The notes under the pieces: generated by a model
Database searches by the model: none
The model's input: the letters and a program-made list of their open reading frames with translations, nothing else
What the model was told of the DNA's origin: nothing
NCBI GenBank assembly: GCA_018240785.1
Contig: JAFEFC010000016.1
Span: 62,001-126,000, forward strand
Length of the DNA stretch: 64,000 nucleotides
Direction: 5' to 3'
From: Pseudomonadota bacterium
GTDB taxonomy: Bacteria > Pseudomonadota > Gammaproteobacteria > Burkholderiales > Rhodocyclaceae
Shown: positions 56,093-64,000 of the stretch, one piece after another
Numbering within the stretch: position 1 is the first letter of the stretch
How the letters are laid out: every line of letters begins with the position of its first letter
Translations under genes and position numbers: made by a program

Positions 56093-59004
56093 AGCTGGTG
56101 CTGATCGTCCTGTTGCCCTTCGCGGGCAGCCTGATCGCGTCCTTCCTCCCCGCCCATGCGCGGCGCACCGGCGCTGCGCTGGCGGGCCTGGTCGCGCTCG
56201 CGTGCACCGGGCTGCTGGCCAGCCTGTATGGCGAGGTGGCGCAAGCAGGTGTCGTGCGGCACGCCGTGCCCTGGGTGATGGGCCTCGACTTCTCGCTGCG
56301 CCTCGACGGCCTGGCCTGGCTGTTCGCCGCGCTGGTGTCGGCGATGGGCGCGCTCGTCGTGCTCTACGCGCACTACTACATGTCGCCGGAAGACCCGGTA
56401 CCGCGCTTCTTCTCGTTCTTCCTGGGCTTCATGGGGGCCATGCTGGGCGTCGTGCTGTCGGGCAACCTCATCCAGCTCGTGTTCTTCTGGGAATTGACGA
56501 GCCTGATCTCGTTCATGCTGATCGCGTACTGGAACCACCGCATCGACGCCCGGCGCGGCGCGCGCATGGCACTCATCGTCACCGGCAGCGGCGGACTGGC
56601 CATGCTCGCCGGCATGATCCTGCTCGGGCAGATGGCGGGCAGCTATGAACTCGACCGCGTGTTCGCCGCCGGCGCGGCGATACGCGAGCACCCGTGGTAT
56701 CCCGCCACCCTCGGCCTGATCGCACTGGGCGCACTCACCAAGAGCGCGCAGTTTCCCTTCCACTTCTGGCTGCCGCATGCCATGGCCGCGCCGACGCCGG
56801 TATCGGCCTACCTGCACTCGGCCACCATGGTGAAGGCCGGCGTCTTCCTGCTGGCGCGGCTATGGCCGGTGCTCGCCGGGACCGAGGCGTGGTTCTGGAT
56901 CATCGGCGGTGCCGGCCTGGCCTCGCTGGTGCTGGGCGCCTACGCGGCGGTCTTCCAGCGCGACATGAAGGGCGTGCTCGCCTATTCCACGATCAGTCAC
57001 CTCGGCCTGATCACCCTGCTGCTCGGCCTGAACAGCTCGCTGGCGCTGGTCGCGGCCGTGTTCCATGTGGTCAATCACGCCACCTTCAAGGCCTCGCTGT
57101 TCATGGCGACGGGCATCGTCGACCATGAAACCGGAACGCGCGACATGGAGCGCCTCGGCGGGCTGCGTCACGCGATGCCGCTGACCGCTTCGCTCGCGCT
57201 GGTTGCGGCGGCGGCGATGGCCGGCGTACCTCTGCTAAACGGCTTCCTGTCCAAGGAGATGTTCTTTGCCGAAACCGTGTTCCTCGACCGCGCCGATCCC
57301 TCGCACTTCCTGCTGCCGCTGGTGGCGGTGGCGTCGAGCATGTTCAGCGTCGCCTATTCCCTGCGGTTCGTGTTGAAGGTCTTCTTCGGCGCGCGTGCCA
57401 CCGACCTGCCACGCCAGCCCCACGAACCTCCACGCTGGATGCTGCTGCCCAGCGCGCTGCTGGTGCTGGCCTGCCTGGTGGTGGGCATCCTGCCCGGCTG
57501 GGCGCTCGGCACGCCGCTGGCGATGGCGGCGTACTCGATGCTCGGCGCCGACACGCCGGCCTACAGTCTTGCCGTGTGGCACGGCGTCAACCTGCCCCTG
57601 CTGATGAGCGCTGTCGCGCTGCTCGGCGGCACCGCGCTCTATCTGGTACTGCAACGGCGGCGCGCCACCGGTGTGCTGTCGGTGTTTCGCCTCGACGGCA
57701 AGCGCGCCTTCGAGTGGAGCCTGGCGCGGCTCTCCGCCTACGCCGGCTGGCTGGTCGAGCATGCCGCCTCGCGCCGACTGCAGATGCAGTTGCTGGTGCT
57801 GGTGCTGTTCGCGGTGGGTGCGGTGATGCTGCCGCTGTGGCAGACCGGAGTCCCTTGGGGCAGCCTGGGCCGCCTCCCCGCGGATCCGGCGTTCGGCCTG
57901 CTGTGGCTCGTGGGCGGGTTGTGCGCGCTGGGCGCGGCCTATCAGGCCAAATACCACCGCCTGGTGGCCCTGATCTTCGCCGGCGGAGCAGGCCTTGCGA
58001 CGGTGCTGACTTTCGCCTGGTTCTCGGCACCGGACCTCGCATTGACTCAGGCCATGGTCGAGGTGGTGACGACCCTGCTGCTGCTGCTCGGGCTGCGCTG
58101 GCTGCCGCGCCGCATCCAGGCGCAGGAGGAGGGACGGCCGCCGGAGCGCGCGCCCCTTCGTGCCCGCCTGCGCCGCGTACGCGACTTCTCGGTGGCGATC
58201 TGCGTCGGCGCCGGGATGGCTCTGCTCTCCTACGTGATGCTCACCCGGCCGGTGGCCGAAGGACTGGCGCCCTTCTTCCTGACGCAATCGCTGCCGCAGG
58301 GCGCGGGCCTCAACGTGGTGAACGTCATCCTGGTGGATTTCCGCGGTTTCGACACGCTGGGCGAGATCACCGTGGTCGGCATCGTCGCGCTGACGGTGTA
58401 TGCGCTGCTGCGGCGCTTCCGACCAGCCCCTGAAAGCGTCGCTCCCCCGCTCCAGCAACGCGAGCAGGCAGTGCCCGAGCCACCCGATCCGCAGCGCGCG
58501 CTGCCCCACGGCTACCTGATGCTGCCAGCGGTGCTGATCCGGCTCGTGCTGCCGGTGGCCGTGCTGGTGTCGATCTTCTTCCTGCTGCGCGGGCACAATG
58601 CGCCGGGCGGCGGCTTCGTCGGCGGCCTCGTCCTCGCCACCGCACTGCTGGTGCAATACATGTTCAGCGGCGTCATCTGGACCGAGGCCACGCTGCGCGT
58701 GCTGCCGCAACAATGGATCGCCTTCGGCCTGCTCGTCGCCGGGCTCACCGGCGCGGGGGCATGGCTGGCAGCGCGCCCCTTCCTCTCCGCGCTGGACTGG
58801 CACGGCGAGCTTGCGCTGATCGGCGACATCCACCTTTCCACCGTGCTCGCGTTCGACCTGGGCGTGTACATGCTGGTGGTGGGTGCCACCTCGCTGATCC
58901 TCGTCGCCCTTGCCCACCAGTCGCTGCGCAGCCAGCACCTGCAGTGGCGACGGCCGGCGGACGGCAATGCGAAGCGTCGCGCCGAAGAGGAAGGGACGAG
59001 CTGA
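56089..59004 (+). CDS. mrpA: Mrp/Mnh cation-proton antiporter subunit A, with fused B domain
   Basis: A 971-residue membrane protein. The NuoL-like part (about 1-500) has the proton-path residues in FWELTSLISFMLIAYW and QFPFHFWLPHAMAAPTPVSAYLHSATMVKAG. An MbhD/DUF4040-type segment (about 600-700) follows, and an MnhB-like C-terminal domain (about 800-950, RGHNAPGGGFVGGLV) replaces a separate mrpB gene. The complex exchanges sodium for protons and supports pH and salt tolerance. GTG start, coupled to the small ORF ahead; its stop overlaps mrpC (TGATG). Confidence 0.93.
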   Translation: MKLVLIVLLPFAGSLIASFLPAHARRTGAALAGLVALACTGLLASLYGEVAQAGVVRHAVPWVMGLDFSLRLDGLAWLFAALVSAMGALVVLYAHYYMSPEDPVPRFFSFFLGFMGAMLGVVLSGNLIQLVFFWELTSLISFMLIAYWNHRIDARRGARMALIVTGSGGLAMLAGMILLGQMAGSYELDRVFAAGAAIREHPWYPATLGLIALGALTKSAQFPFHFWLPHAMAAPTPVSAYLHSATMVKAGVFLLARLWPVLAGTEAWFWIIGGAGLASLVLGAYAAVFQRDMKGVLAYSTISHLGLITLLLGLNSSLALVAAVFHVVNHATFKASLFMATGIVDHETGTRDMERLGGLRHAMPLTASLALVAAAAMAGVPLLNGFLSKEMFFAETVFLDRADPSHFLLPLVAVASSMFSVAYSLRFVLKVFFGARATDLPRQPHEPPRWMLLPSALLVLACLVVGILPGWALGTPLAMAAYSMLGADTPAYSLAVWHGVNLPLLMSAVALLGGTALYLVLQRRRATGVLSVFRLDGKRAFEWSLARLSAYAGWLVEHAASRRLQMQLLVLVLFAVGAVMLPLWQTGVPWGSLGRLPADPAFGLLWLVGGLCALGAAYQAKYHRLVALIFAGGAGLATVLTFAWFSAPDLALTQAMVEVVTTLLLLLGLRWLPRRIQAQEEGRPPERAPLRARLRRVRDFSVAICVGAGMALLSYVMLTRPVAEGLAPFFLTQSLPQGAGLNVVNVILVDFRGFDTLGEITVVGIVALTVYALLRRFRPAPESVAPPLQQREQAVPEPPDPQRALPHGYLMLPAVLIRLVLPVAVLVSIFFLLRGHNAPGGGFVGGLVLATALLVQYMFSGVIWTEATLRVLPQQWIAFGLLVAGLTGAGAWLAARPFLSALDWHGELALIGDIHLSTVLAFDLGVYMLVVGATSLILVALAHQSLRSQHLQWRRPADGNAKRRAEEEGTS

Positions 59005-59354
59005 TGGAGATCATCTATGCGATGGCGATCGGAATCCTGGCGGGCTCGGGCACCTGGCTGCTGCTGCGCCCGCGGACCTTCCAGGTCATCATCGGCCTCA
59101 CGCTGCTGTCCTACGCGGTGAATCTTTTCATCTTCAGCATGGGCAGCCTGAACCTGGACCGCGCGCCGATCATCGACCCCTTGCAGCCGGTCGATCCTGC
59201 CCGCTATGCCGACCCGGTGCCGCAGGCCCTGGTGCTCACCGCCATCGTCATCGGTTTTGCCACCACTGCGCTGCTGCTGGTGGTGCTCCTCGCCTCGCGC
59301 GGCCTGACGGGCACCGACCACGTAGACGGCGTGGAAGACGGAGCCGAATCGTGA
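59004..59354 (+). CDS. mrpC: Mrp antiporter subunit C
   Basis: A 116-residue NuoK-like membrane protein with three helices (about 3-22, 28-48 and 74-96). It has the family segments GIGLLSYAVNLFIFSMG-like (IGLTLLSYAVNLFIFSMG) and DPVPQALVLTAIVIGFATTA. It overlaps mrpA and mrpD at stop/start junctions. Confidence 0.94.
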   Translation: MEIIYAMAIGILAGSGTWLLLRPRTFQVIIGLTLLSYAVNLFIFSMGSLNLDRAPIIDPLQPVDPARYADPVPQALVLTAIVIGFATTALLLVVLLASRGLTGTDHVDGVEDGAES

Positions 59355-60961
59355 GCGGCTGGCTGCAGCACCTGCCCATCCTGCCGATCGTGATTCCGCT
59401 GCTTGCCGGCGCCGGGCTGCTGTTGCTCGACGATGCACATCGGCGCGCGCGCGCGGTCGTGGCGCTCGTCGCCACGGCGCTACAACTGGCCGTGGCCATC
59501 GCGCTGCTGTCGGCGGCAGCGGGCTGGAATGCAACGTCGACCGGCATCGAGGTCTATCGGCTCGGCGGATGGAGTGCGCCTTTCGGCATCGTGCTGGTCG
59601 TCGATCGCCTGTCGGCGCTGATGCTGACGCTGTGCGCGGTGCTCGCGCTGCCTGCGCTGACCTATGCGCTCGCGCGCTGGGATCGTGCGGGCGTGCATTT
59701 CCATCCGCTGTTCCAGTTCATGCTGATGGGGCTCAACGGCGCCTTCCTGACCGGCGACATCTTCAACCTGTTCGTGTTCTTCGAGGTGCTGCTGGCGGCG
59801 TCCTATGGCCTTGCGCTGCATGGCTCGGGCGCCGATCGGGTGCGATCGGGCCTGGCCTACATCGTCGTCAATCTGGCCGCTTCGCTGCTGTTCCTGATCG
59901 GTGCGGCGCTCATCTACGGCATCACCGGCACGCTCAACATGGCCGACCTCGCGCATCGCGTGCCGGCTCTCCCGGCCGACGACCAGGCCCTGTTCGCCGT
60001 CGGCATCGCCCTGCTGGCGCTGGTGTTCCTCGTCAAGGCGGCGGCCTGGCCGCTCAACTTCTGGCTGCCGTCGACTTACAGCGCGGCCAGCGCGCCGGTG
60101 GCCGCGATGTTCTCGATCATGACCAAGGTCGGCGTCTATGCCTTGCTGCGCATCGCCTCGGTGCTGGAGCCGGCGGGTGCGTTCGCGCCCCTCGGCGACG
60201 TCATCTTCATGCTGGGACTGCTCACGCTGGGCTACAGCGCCATCGGTGTGCTGGGTGTGCAGAAACTGGAGCGCGTCGCCGGCTACAGCGTGATCGCCTC
60301 GTCGGGCACGCTGCTGGCGGCGTTCGGCCTGGGCATGCGGGAGGTGACGGCGCCGCTGCTCTATTACCTGACCGGGTCGGTGCTGGTGATGGGCGCGTTC
60401 TACCTCGTCATCGAGATGACGGAGCGCTGCAAGCCCTACGGCGCGGACCTGCTCGCGGTGACGATCGAGGCCTTCGGCATGGACACGCCTGAGGAAGCTG
60501 CCATGAGCGAGGACGTGGTGGGCTTTGCCATTCCCGGCGCGATGGCCTTCATCGGCATGGCCTTCATCGCCTGCACCGTGATCATCGCCGGCCTGCCGCC
60601 GTTGTCGAGCTTCATCGCCAAGTTCGCACTGCTGATCGCCGCGTTCGGGGCGGCGGAAGGCGCTGCCGTGCCCACCGAGGTCTGGCTGCTGATGGCAGCG
60701 ATCCTCGGCTCGGGCCTGACAGCGATGATCACGCTGTCGCGGCTCGGCATGCGCATCTTCTGGAGCGGCGAGGCGCGGACGACGCCGCAATTGCTGGTGA
60801 CCGAGGCGGTGCCGGCGGCCGTGCTGATCGGCCTGTGCATCGCGCTGGCGCTGGCTGCCCAGCCGGTCATGGAGTTCATGCAGGCAACCGCGAAGTCGCT
60901 GCACGACCCGTCGCAATACGTCGAGGCCGTCATGAGCCTGTCGAGGGAAGCCGGCCGATGA
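59351..60961 (+). CDS. mrpD: Mrp antiporter subunit D
   Basis: A 536-residue NuoN/M-like subunit with about 14 helices. Key segments are FNLFVFFEVLLAASYGLALHG with the proton-path Glu and FLVKAAAWPLNFWLPSTYSAASAPVAA with the paired Lys. The GTG start overlaps the mrpC stop (GTGA); a longer open frame runs upstream but lies over mrpC. Confidence 0.94.
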   Translation: MSGWLQHLPILPIVIPLLAGAGLLLLDDAHRRARAVVALVATALQLAVAIALLSAAAGWNATSTGIEVYRLGGWSAPFGIVLVVDRLSALMLTLCAVLALPALTYALARWDRAGVHFHPLFQFMLMGLNGAFLTGDIFNLFVFFEVLLAASYGLALHGSGADRVRSGLAYIVVNLAASLLFLIGAALIYGITGTLNMADLAHRVPALPADDQALFAVGIALLALVFLVKAAAWPLNFWLPSTYSAASAPVAAMFSIMTKVGVYALLRIASVLEPAGAFAPLGDVIFMLGLLTLGYSAIGVLGVQKLERVAGYSVIASSGTLLAAFGLGMREVTAPLLYYLTGSVLVMGAFYLVIEMTERCKPYGADLLAVTIEAFGMDTPEEAAMSEDVVGFAIPGAMAFIGMAFIACTVIIAGLPPLSSFIAKFALLIAAFGAAEGAAVPTEVWLLMAAILGSGLTAMITLSRLGMRIFWSGEARTTPQLLVTEAVPAAVLIGLCIALALAAQPVMEFMQATAKSLHDPSQYVEAVMSLSREAGR

Positions 60962-61452
60962 AACGACCCACCTACCGTTCCCTGCTGCCTGCTGTCCTGG
61001 TGCTGCTGCTCGTCTGGCTCGTGCTGAACGACAGCTTCTCGGCCGGCCATCTCCTGCTCGGCCTGCTGCTGGCGCTGATGGTCGCTGCCATGCTGCCATC
61101 GGCGCGGCCGCTGCAGGCACGCGTGCGCCGCCCGCTGTTGGCGATCCGCCTGCTGCTGCGCGTGCTGGCGGACGTCATCCGCTCGAACATCACGGTGGTC
61201 GGCATCGTGCTGGGCCCCGAGCGACGGCGCCGGAGCCCGGGCTTCATACAGGTTCCGCTCGACCTCCGTGATCCGCATGGCCTGGCGGTGTTGTCGATGA
61301 TCGTGACGGCGACCCCCGGGACGGTGTGGGCCGAGACTTCGCCCGACCACCGTGTGCTGACGCTGCACATTCTCGAACTCGAGGACGAGTCGGCCTGGCA
61401 ACGCACGATCAAGGAGCGCTACGAGCGACCGCTGATGGAGATCTTCGAATGA
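60958..61452 (+). CDS. mrpE: Mrp antiporter subunit E
   Basis: A 164-residue protein with two or three N-terminal helices (about 9-55) and a soluble C-terminal part. The MnhE pattern ITATPGT appears as IVTATPGTVWAE, and LHILELEDE follows. Its ATG overlaps the mrpD stop (ATGA). In the complex it is peripheral but needed for assembly. Confidence 0.93.
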   Translation: MKRPTYRSLLPAVLVLLLVWLVLNDSFSAGHLLLGLLLALMVAAMLPSARPLQARVRRPLLAIRLLLRVLADVIRSNITVVGIVLGPERRRRSPGFIQVPLDLRDPHGLAVLSMIVTATPGTVWAETSPDHRVLTLHILELEDESAWQRTIKERYERPLMEIFE

Positions 61453-61733
61453 CCGCCACGATCATCGACTTCGCCACCCTGTTCGCCTTCGTCTGCCTCG
61501 GCCTCGCGATGGCCCTGGCGACAGTCCGCCTCGTCATCGGCCCGGGCGCGCGGGACCGCGTGCTGGCCTTCGACACCATGTACATCATCGGCGTCATGAT
61601 GGTGCTGGTGATGGCCCTGCGCTCGAGCACGTCGGTGTATTTCGACGTCGCCCTGCTGATGACCCTGTTCGGCTTCGTGGGAACGAGCGCCTTGGCCAAG
61701 TTCCTGCTGCGCGGCGAGGTGATCGAGCCGTGA
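61449..61733 (+). CDS. mrpF: Mrp antiporter subunit F
   Basis: A 94-residue three-helix membrane protein with the family's LVIGPGARDRVLAFDTMY and FDVALLMTLFGFVGTSALAK segments. It overlaps mrpE by four bases. Confidence 0.94.
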   Translation: MTATIIDFATLFAFVCLGLAMALATVRLVIGPGARDRVLAFDTMYIIGVMMVLVMALRSSTSVYFDVALLMTLFGFVGTSALAKFLLRGEVIEP

Positions 61734-62161
61734 TGAGCGACCTCTCCCCCTGGATTGCGATTCCGGTGGCGCTGCTGATGTGCATCGGCAGCGTGCTGGC
61801 GCTGATCGGCGCGCTGGGCCTGCTGCGGCTGAAGAACTTCTATTCGCGCGTCCATGCGCCCACGCTGGGCACCACGCTGGGACTGGGCTGCATCCTGCTC
61901 GCGTCGCTGGTTTCGTCTTCGGCGCTGGCAAGCAAGCTGGTGCTGCACGAGTTGCTCATCGCCGTGTTCATCGTCGTCACTGCGCCGGTGACCACGATGA
62001 TGCTGTTGCGCGCGGCGCTGGCCGAGGACAGGCGCAAGGACCATCGGCCCGCCCAACCGGCAGGGCCGTCGCCGGCCGATGCGGAGCTTGAGGAAGACGT
62101 CCAGCCGGGTGACGACACCCCGGCCTCCAGCGATCAGGCAAGGCCGGGCGGTGATGCATGA
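61733..62161 (+). CDS. mrpG: Mrp antiporter subunit G
   Basis: A 142-residue three-helix subunit with the MnhG/PhaG pattern GALGLLRLKNFYSRVHAPTL. A long polar Pro/Asp/Glu-rich tail (about 105-142) is not part of the family core. The ATG at 61733 overlaps the mrpF stop (TGATG); a GTG one codon earlier is equally placed. Last gene of the six-gene operon. Confidence 0.93.
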   Translation: MSDLSPWIAIPVALLMCIGSVLALIGALGLLRLKNFYSRVHAPTLGTTLGLGCILLASLVSSSALASKLVLHELLIAVFIVVTAPVTTMMLLRAALAEDRRKDHRPAQPAGPSPADAELEEDVQPGDDTPASSDQARPGGDA

Positions 62162-62198
62162 AAAAAGGAGCGGGGACCGTGTCACCGGTGCCCGCTCC
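62161..62198 (-). terminator. Intrinsic terminator of the Bax-inhibitor-1 family gene
   Basis: Arms GGAGCGGG (62167-62174) and CCCGCTCC (62191-62198) with an inner ACCGG/CCGGT-like extension, followed on the minus strand by TTTTTT (62166-62161). It also lies immediately after mrpG and may serve both directions. Confidence 0.85.
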
Positions 62199-62226
62199 TT
62201 CGCCTGGCCTGTGGCGCGGCGCTGCG

Positions 62227-62892
62227 TCAGTCGTCGTTCATCACCCCCAGCAGGTGCAGCAGGCTGGTGAAGAGATTGAAGATCGACACGAACAGCGACA
62301 CCGTCGCCATCACGTAGTTGGTCTCGCCGCCGTGGATGATGTTGCTCGTCTCATACAGGATCAGACCCGACATCAGCAGCACAAAGGCAGCCGACACGGT
62401 CAGCGACAGCGCGGGGATGGAAAAGAAGATCGCGCCCAGGCCCGCGAGGAAGGCCACCAGCACGCCCACGAACAGGAAGCCGCCCATGAAGGAGAAGTCC
62501 TTGCGGGTGGTCAGCGCATAGGCAGACAGGCCGAGGAAGATCGCCGCGGTACCCGCCATCGCCTGCATCACGATCTGCGAGCCGTTCGGCAGCGCCAGGT
62601 ACTTCGACACCACCGGGCCCAGGGTCAGGCCCATGAAGCCCGTCAGGGCGAACACGAACAGCACGCCCAGCCCGCTGTTGCGGAACTTCGTCGTCAGGAA
62701 CAGCAGGCCGAAGTAGCCGACCAGCGTGATGAGGATGCCCGGATGCGGCAGGCCAAGCGCCATCGACAACCCGGCGGTCACCGCCGAGAAAGCCAGCGTC
62801 AGCGAAAGCAGCATGTAGGTGTTGCGGATGACCTTGTTCGTCGAGAGGACGGAAGCCTCCGAGCGGGTCATCGTTGTCAGGCGGTTTTCCAT
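62227..62892 (-). CDS. Bax inhibitor-1/YccA family membrane protein
   Basis: A 221-residue protein with seven hydrophobic helices. It has the UPF0005 pattern around FALTGFMGLTLGP and ending in SLFVSIFNLFTSLLHLLG. E. coli YccA binds and modulates FtsH; others are pH-gated calcium channels. The role here is unknown. Single gene with its own terminator. Confidence 0.92.
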   Translation of the reverse strand: MENRLTTMTRSEASVLSTNKVIRNTYMLLSLTLAFSAVTAGLSMALGLPHPGILITLVGYFGLLFLTTKFRNSGLGVLFVFALTGFMGLTLGPVVSKYLALPNGSQIVMQAMAGTAAIFLGLSAYALTTRKDFSFMGGFLFVGVLVAFLAGLGAIFFSIPALSLTVSAAFVLLMSGLILYETSNIIHGGETNYVMATVSLFVSIFNLFTSLLHLLGVMNDD

Positions 62893-62962
62893 GTTGGGTC
62901 ACACTCCTTGGTGGATGGATGTTGTTTTGGTAATGGCAGGCACGAACATCGCTTCTTCGCGA

Positions 62963-63310
62963 TCAGGCGACCGACGGCGCCGCATGTTCGAGCGCGATGC
63001 GCTCGGGCTTCCGGTGACGACGCAGGCGCTGGGCGAGCACACGCGACACGCGGTCCGCGGCCTGGTCGACTGCGGCCCGGACGTCGAGCTGGGTGATGGC
63101 GAAGACGACGTCGGGCAGGTTGCGCAGCCGCAGTTGAACGACGCAGCGCTTGTCCGCGCCACCCCGTGGGCCATTGACGTCGGCCACCTTCACTCGCGCC
63201 CACTGGATGTGGTCCTGGAAACGGCCGATCGCGAAACTCATGCGCCGCGCCACGTAGTCACGCAGGCCGGGTGCCGCTTCGACGTTGTCACAATGCAGAT
63301 CGATTCGCAT
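62963..63310 (-). CDS. Short ribosome hibernation factor, HPF/RaiA family
   Basis: A 115-residue protein of the sigma-54 modulation/S30Ae family with the beta-alpha fold (MRIDLHCDNVEAAPGLRDYVARRM, then VVQLRLRNLPDVVFAIT). A basic tail ARRLRRHRK-like (AQRLRRHRKPERIA) would contact rRNA. It binds 30S subunits in stationary phase. It is not in the usual place next to rpoN, so a second paralog may exist elsewhere. Confidence 0.85.
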   Translation of the reverse strand: MRIDLHCDNVEAAPGLRDYVARRMSFAIGRFQDHIQWARVKVADVNGPRGGADKRCVVQLRLRNLPDVVFAITQLDVRAAVDQAADRVSRVLAQRLRRHRKPERIALEHAAPSVA

Positions 63311-63463
63311 GCAGGATCTCCTTTTGAATGGGTATGCACCGCACGAGCGGGAACCACTTGTGATGCTACCCCTCTGACTGTTCGAAAAAACCTCAGTTCG
63401 ACTGAATTTTTATCCGAATTTTTCGATACATTCAATTCTCGACACAATCAACGTACGTCGCCC

Positions 63464-64000
63464 ATGCTGAACTACAAGCAACTCCACCATTTCTGGTCGG
63501 TCGCCCGCGCGGGAGGCATCGTGCGCGCCAGCGAACGTTCCGGCCTCGCGCCGCAGACACTGTCGGGCCAGATCGCGACGCTGGAGGCGGACCTCGGCGT
63601 CACGCTCTTCCAGCGCCAGGGCCGACGCCTGGTACTGACCGAGACCGGACGCGTGGCTCTCGATTATGCCGAAGAAATTTTCCGCCTGGGCAGCGAGCTG
63701 GAGGAAGCGATCCAGAGCCGGGCCACCGGCCGCATGGTTCCGTTCCGCGTCGGCATCGCCGACGTCGTGCCGAAAGCGATTGCCTACGTCCTGCTGGCGC
63801 CATCGATGACGCTAGCCGAGCCAATGCGCATCATCTGCCGCGAAGGCAAGCTCGAGCGCCTGCTGGGCGAGCTGGCCATCCACAAGCTCGACGTGGTGCT
63901 GGCCGACAGCCCGCTGCCGCCCAACATGGACGTGCGCGGCTACAGCCACGCGCTGGGAGAATCCACGATCGGCTTCTACGCCTCGGAAGCCGTCGCAAGC
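63464..64000 (+). CDS. LysR-type regulator, NhaR-like, N-terminal part
   Basis: The first 179 codons of a LysR-family activator; the gene runs off the right edge. The HTH is at about 2-62 (MLNYKQLHHFWSVARAGGIV, TLSGQIATLEADLGVTLFQR). The start and length of the linker match NhaR, which responds to sodium and activates Na+/H+ antiporter genes and biofilm polysaccharide genes. Nearness to the Mrp operon is suggestive but they are 1.3 kb apart. The AT-rich stretch 63380-63440, with several TTCGA and AATTTTT repeats, is its likely promoter. Confidence 0.85.
   Translation, partial: MLNYKQLHHFWSVARAGGIVRASERSGLAPQTLSGQIATLEADLGVTLFQRQGRRLVLTETGRVALDYAEEIFRLGSELEEAIQSRATGRMVPFRVGIADVVPKAIAYVLLAPSMTLAEPMRIICREGKLERLLGELAIHKLDVVLADSPLPPNMDVRGYSHALGESTIGFYASEAVAS

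Overview
The window is a GC-rich, tightly packed stretch of a betaproteobacterial chromosome. Gene content and order (nasR/nirBD/nasA nitrate assimilation, the hfq-hflX-hflKC-hisZ-purA block, DctS/DctR-type C4-dicarboxylate TRAP genes, petABC, a Mrp antiporter operon) suggest a Rhodocyclales-type organism of the Azoarcus/Thauera kind. That placement is inference from gene content and style; no database was searched. No insertion sequence, prophage or CRISPR array was seen.

Layout. 1-4124: start of petB and petA (cytochrome bc1), then dnaX-ybaB-recR, all on the minus strand, and a 28-codon ORF with a strong ribosome site. 4178-8998: cfa, the 4.5S SRP RNA, a nitroreductase, then a periplasmic rhodanese, a YeeE/YedE-type sulfur transporter and a small membrane protein. 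9000-9424: no gene, but two long mutually inverted palindromic elements. 9425-20951: nitrate/nitrite assimilation (nirB, nirD, nitrate transporter, a fused PP2C phosphatase/Ser-Thr kinase, nasA), an orphan ABC ATPase, and a NasR-type NIT-ANTAR antiterminator. Two control regions here share one design: NtrC-like sites, a sigma-54 promoter, a hairpin with the hexaloop AACGGC, and an overlapping intrinsic terminator.

21091-25471 is the most unusual part. It is a run of seven minus-strand genes: pqqA, pqqD, pqqE, a 34-codon membrane peptide, a PuuD-like membrane protein, a SerC-like PLP enzyme and a PyrD-like flavoprotein. The oxygen-dependent steps of PQQ synthesis (pqqB, pqqC) are absent, and an FNR-type palindrome sits at the promoter. 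This may be an anaerobically controlled, modified PQQ-type peptide cofactor pathway.

25724-45895 is a housekeeping block: rlmB, rnr, two near-identical tRNA-Leu(CAG) genes, purA, hisZ, hflC/K, hflX, hfq, der, bamB, yfgM, hisS, ispG, rodZ, pilW, rlmN, ndk and a DedA protein. 46037-51897 holds a TRAP dicarboxylate transporter divergent from its two-component system, with a perfect palindrome between them. 51907-55706: tilS, accA and a CNNM/CorC-type membrane protein. 56060-62161: a Mrp/Mnh cation antiporter operon, six genes with A and B fused, chained by stop/start overlaps and preceded by a 10-codon upstream ORF. 62227-64000: a Bax-inhibitor-1 family protein, a short hibernation factor and the start of an NhaR-type LysR regulator that runs off the window.
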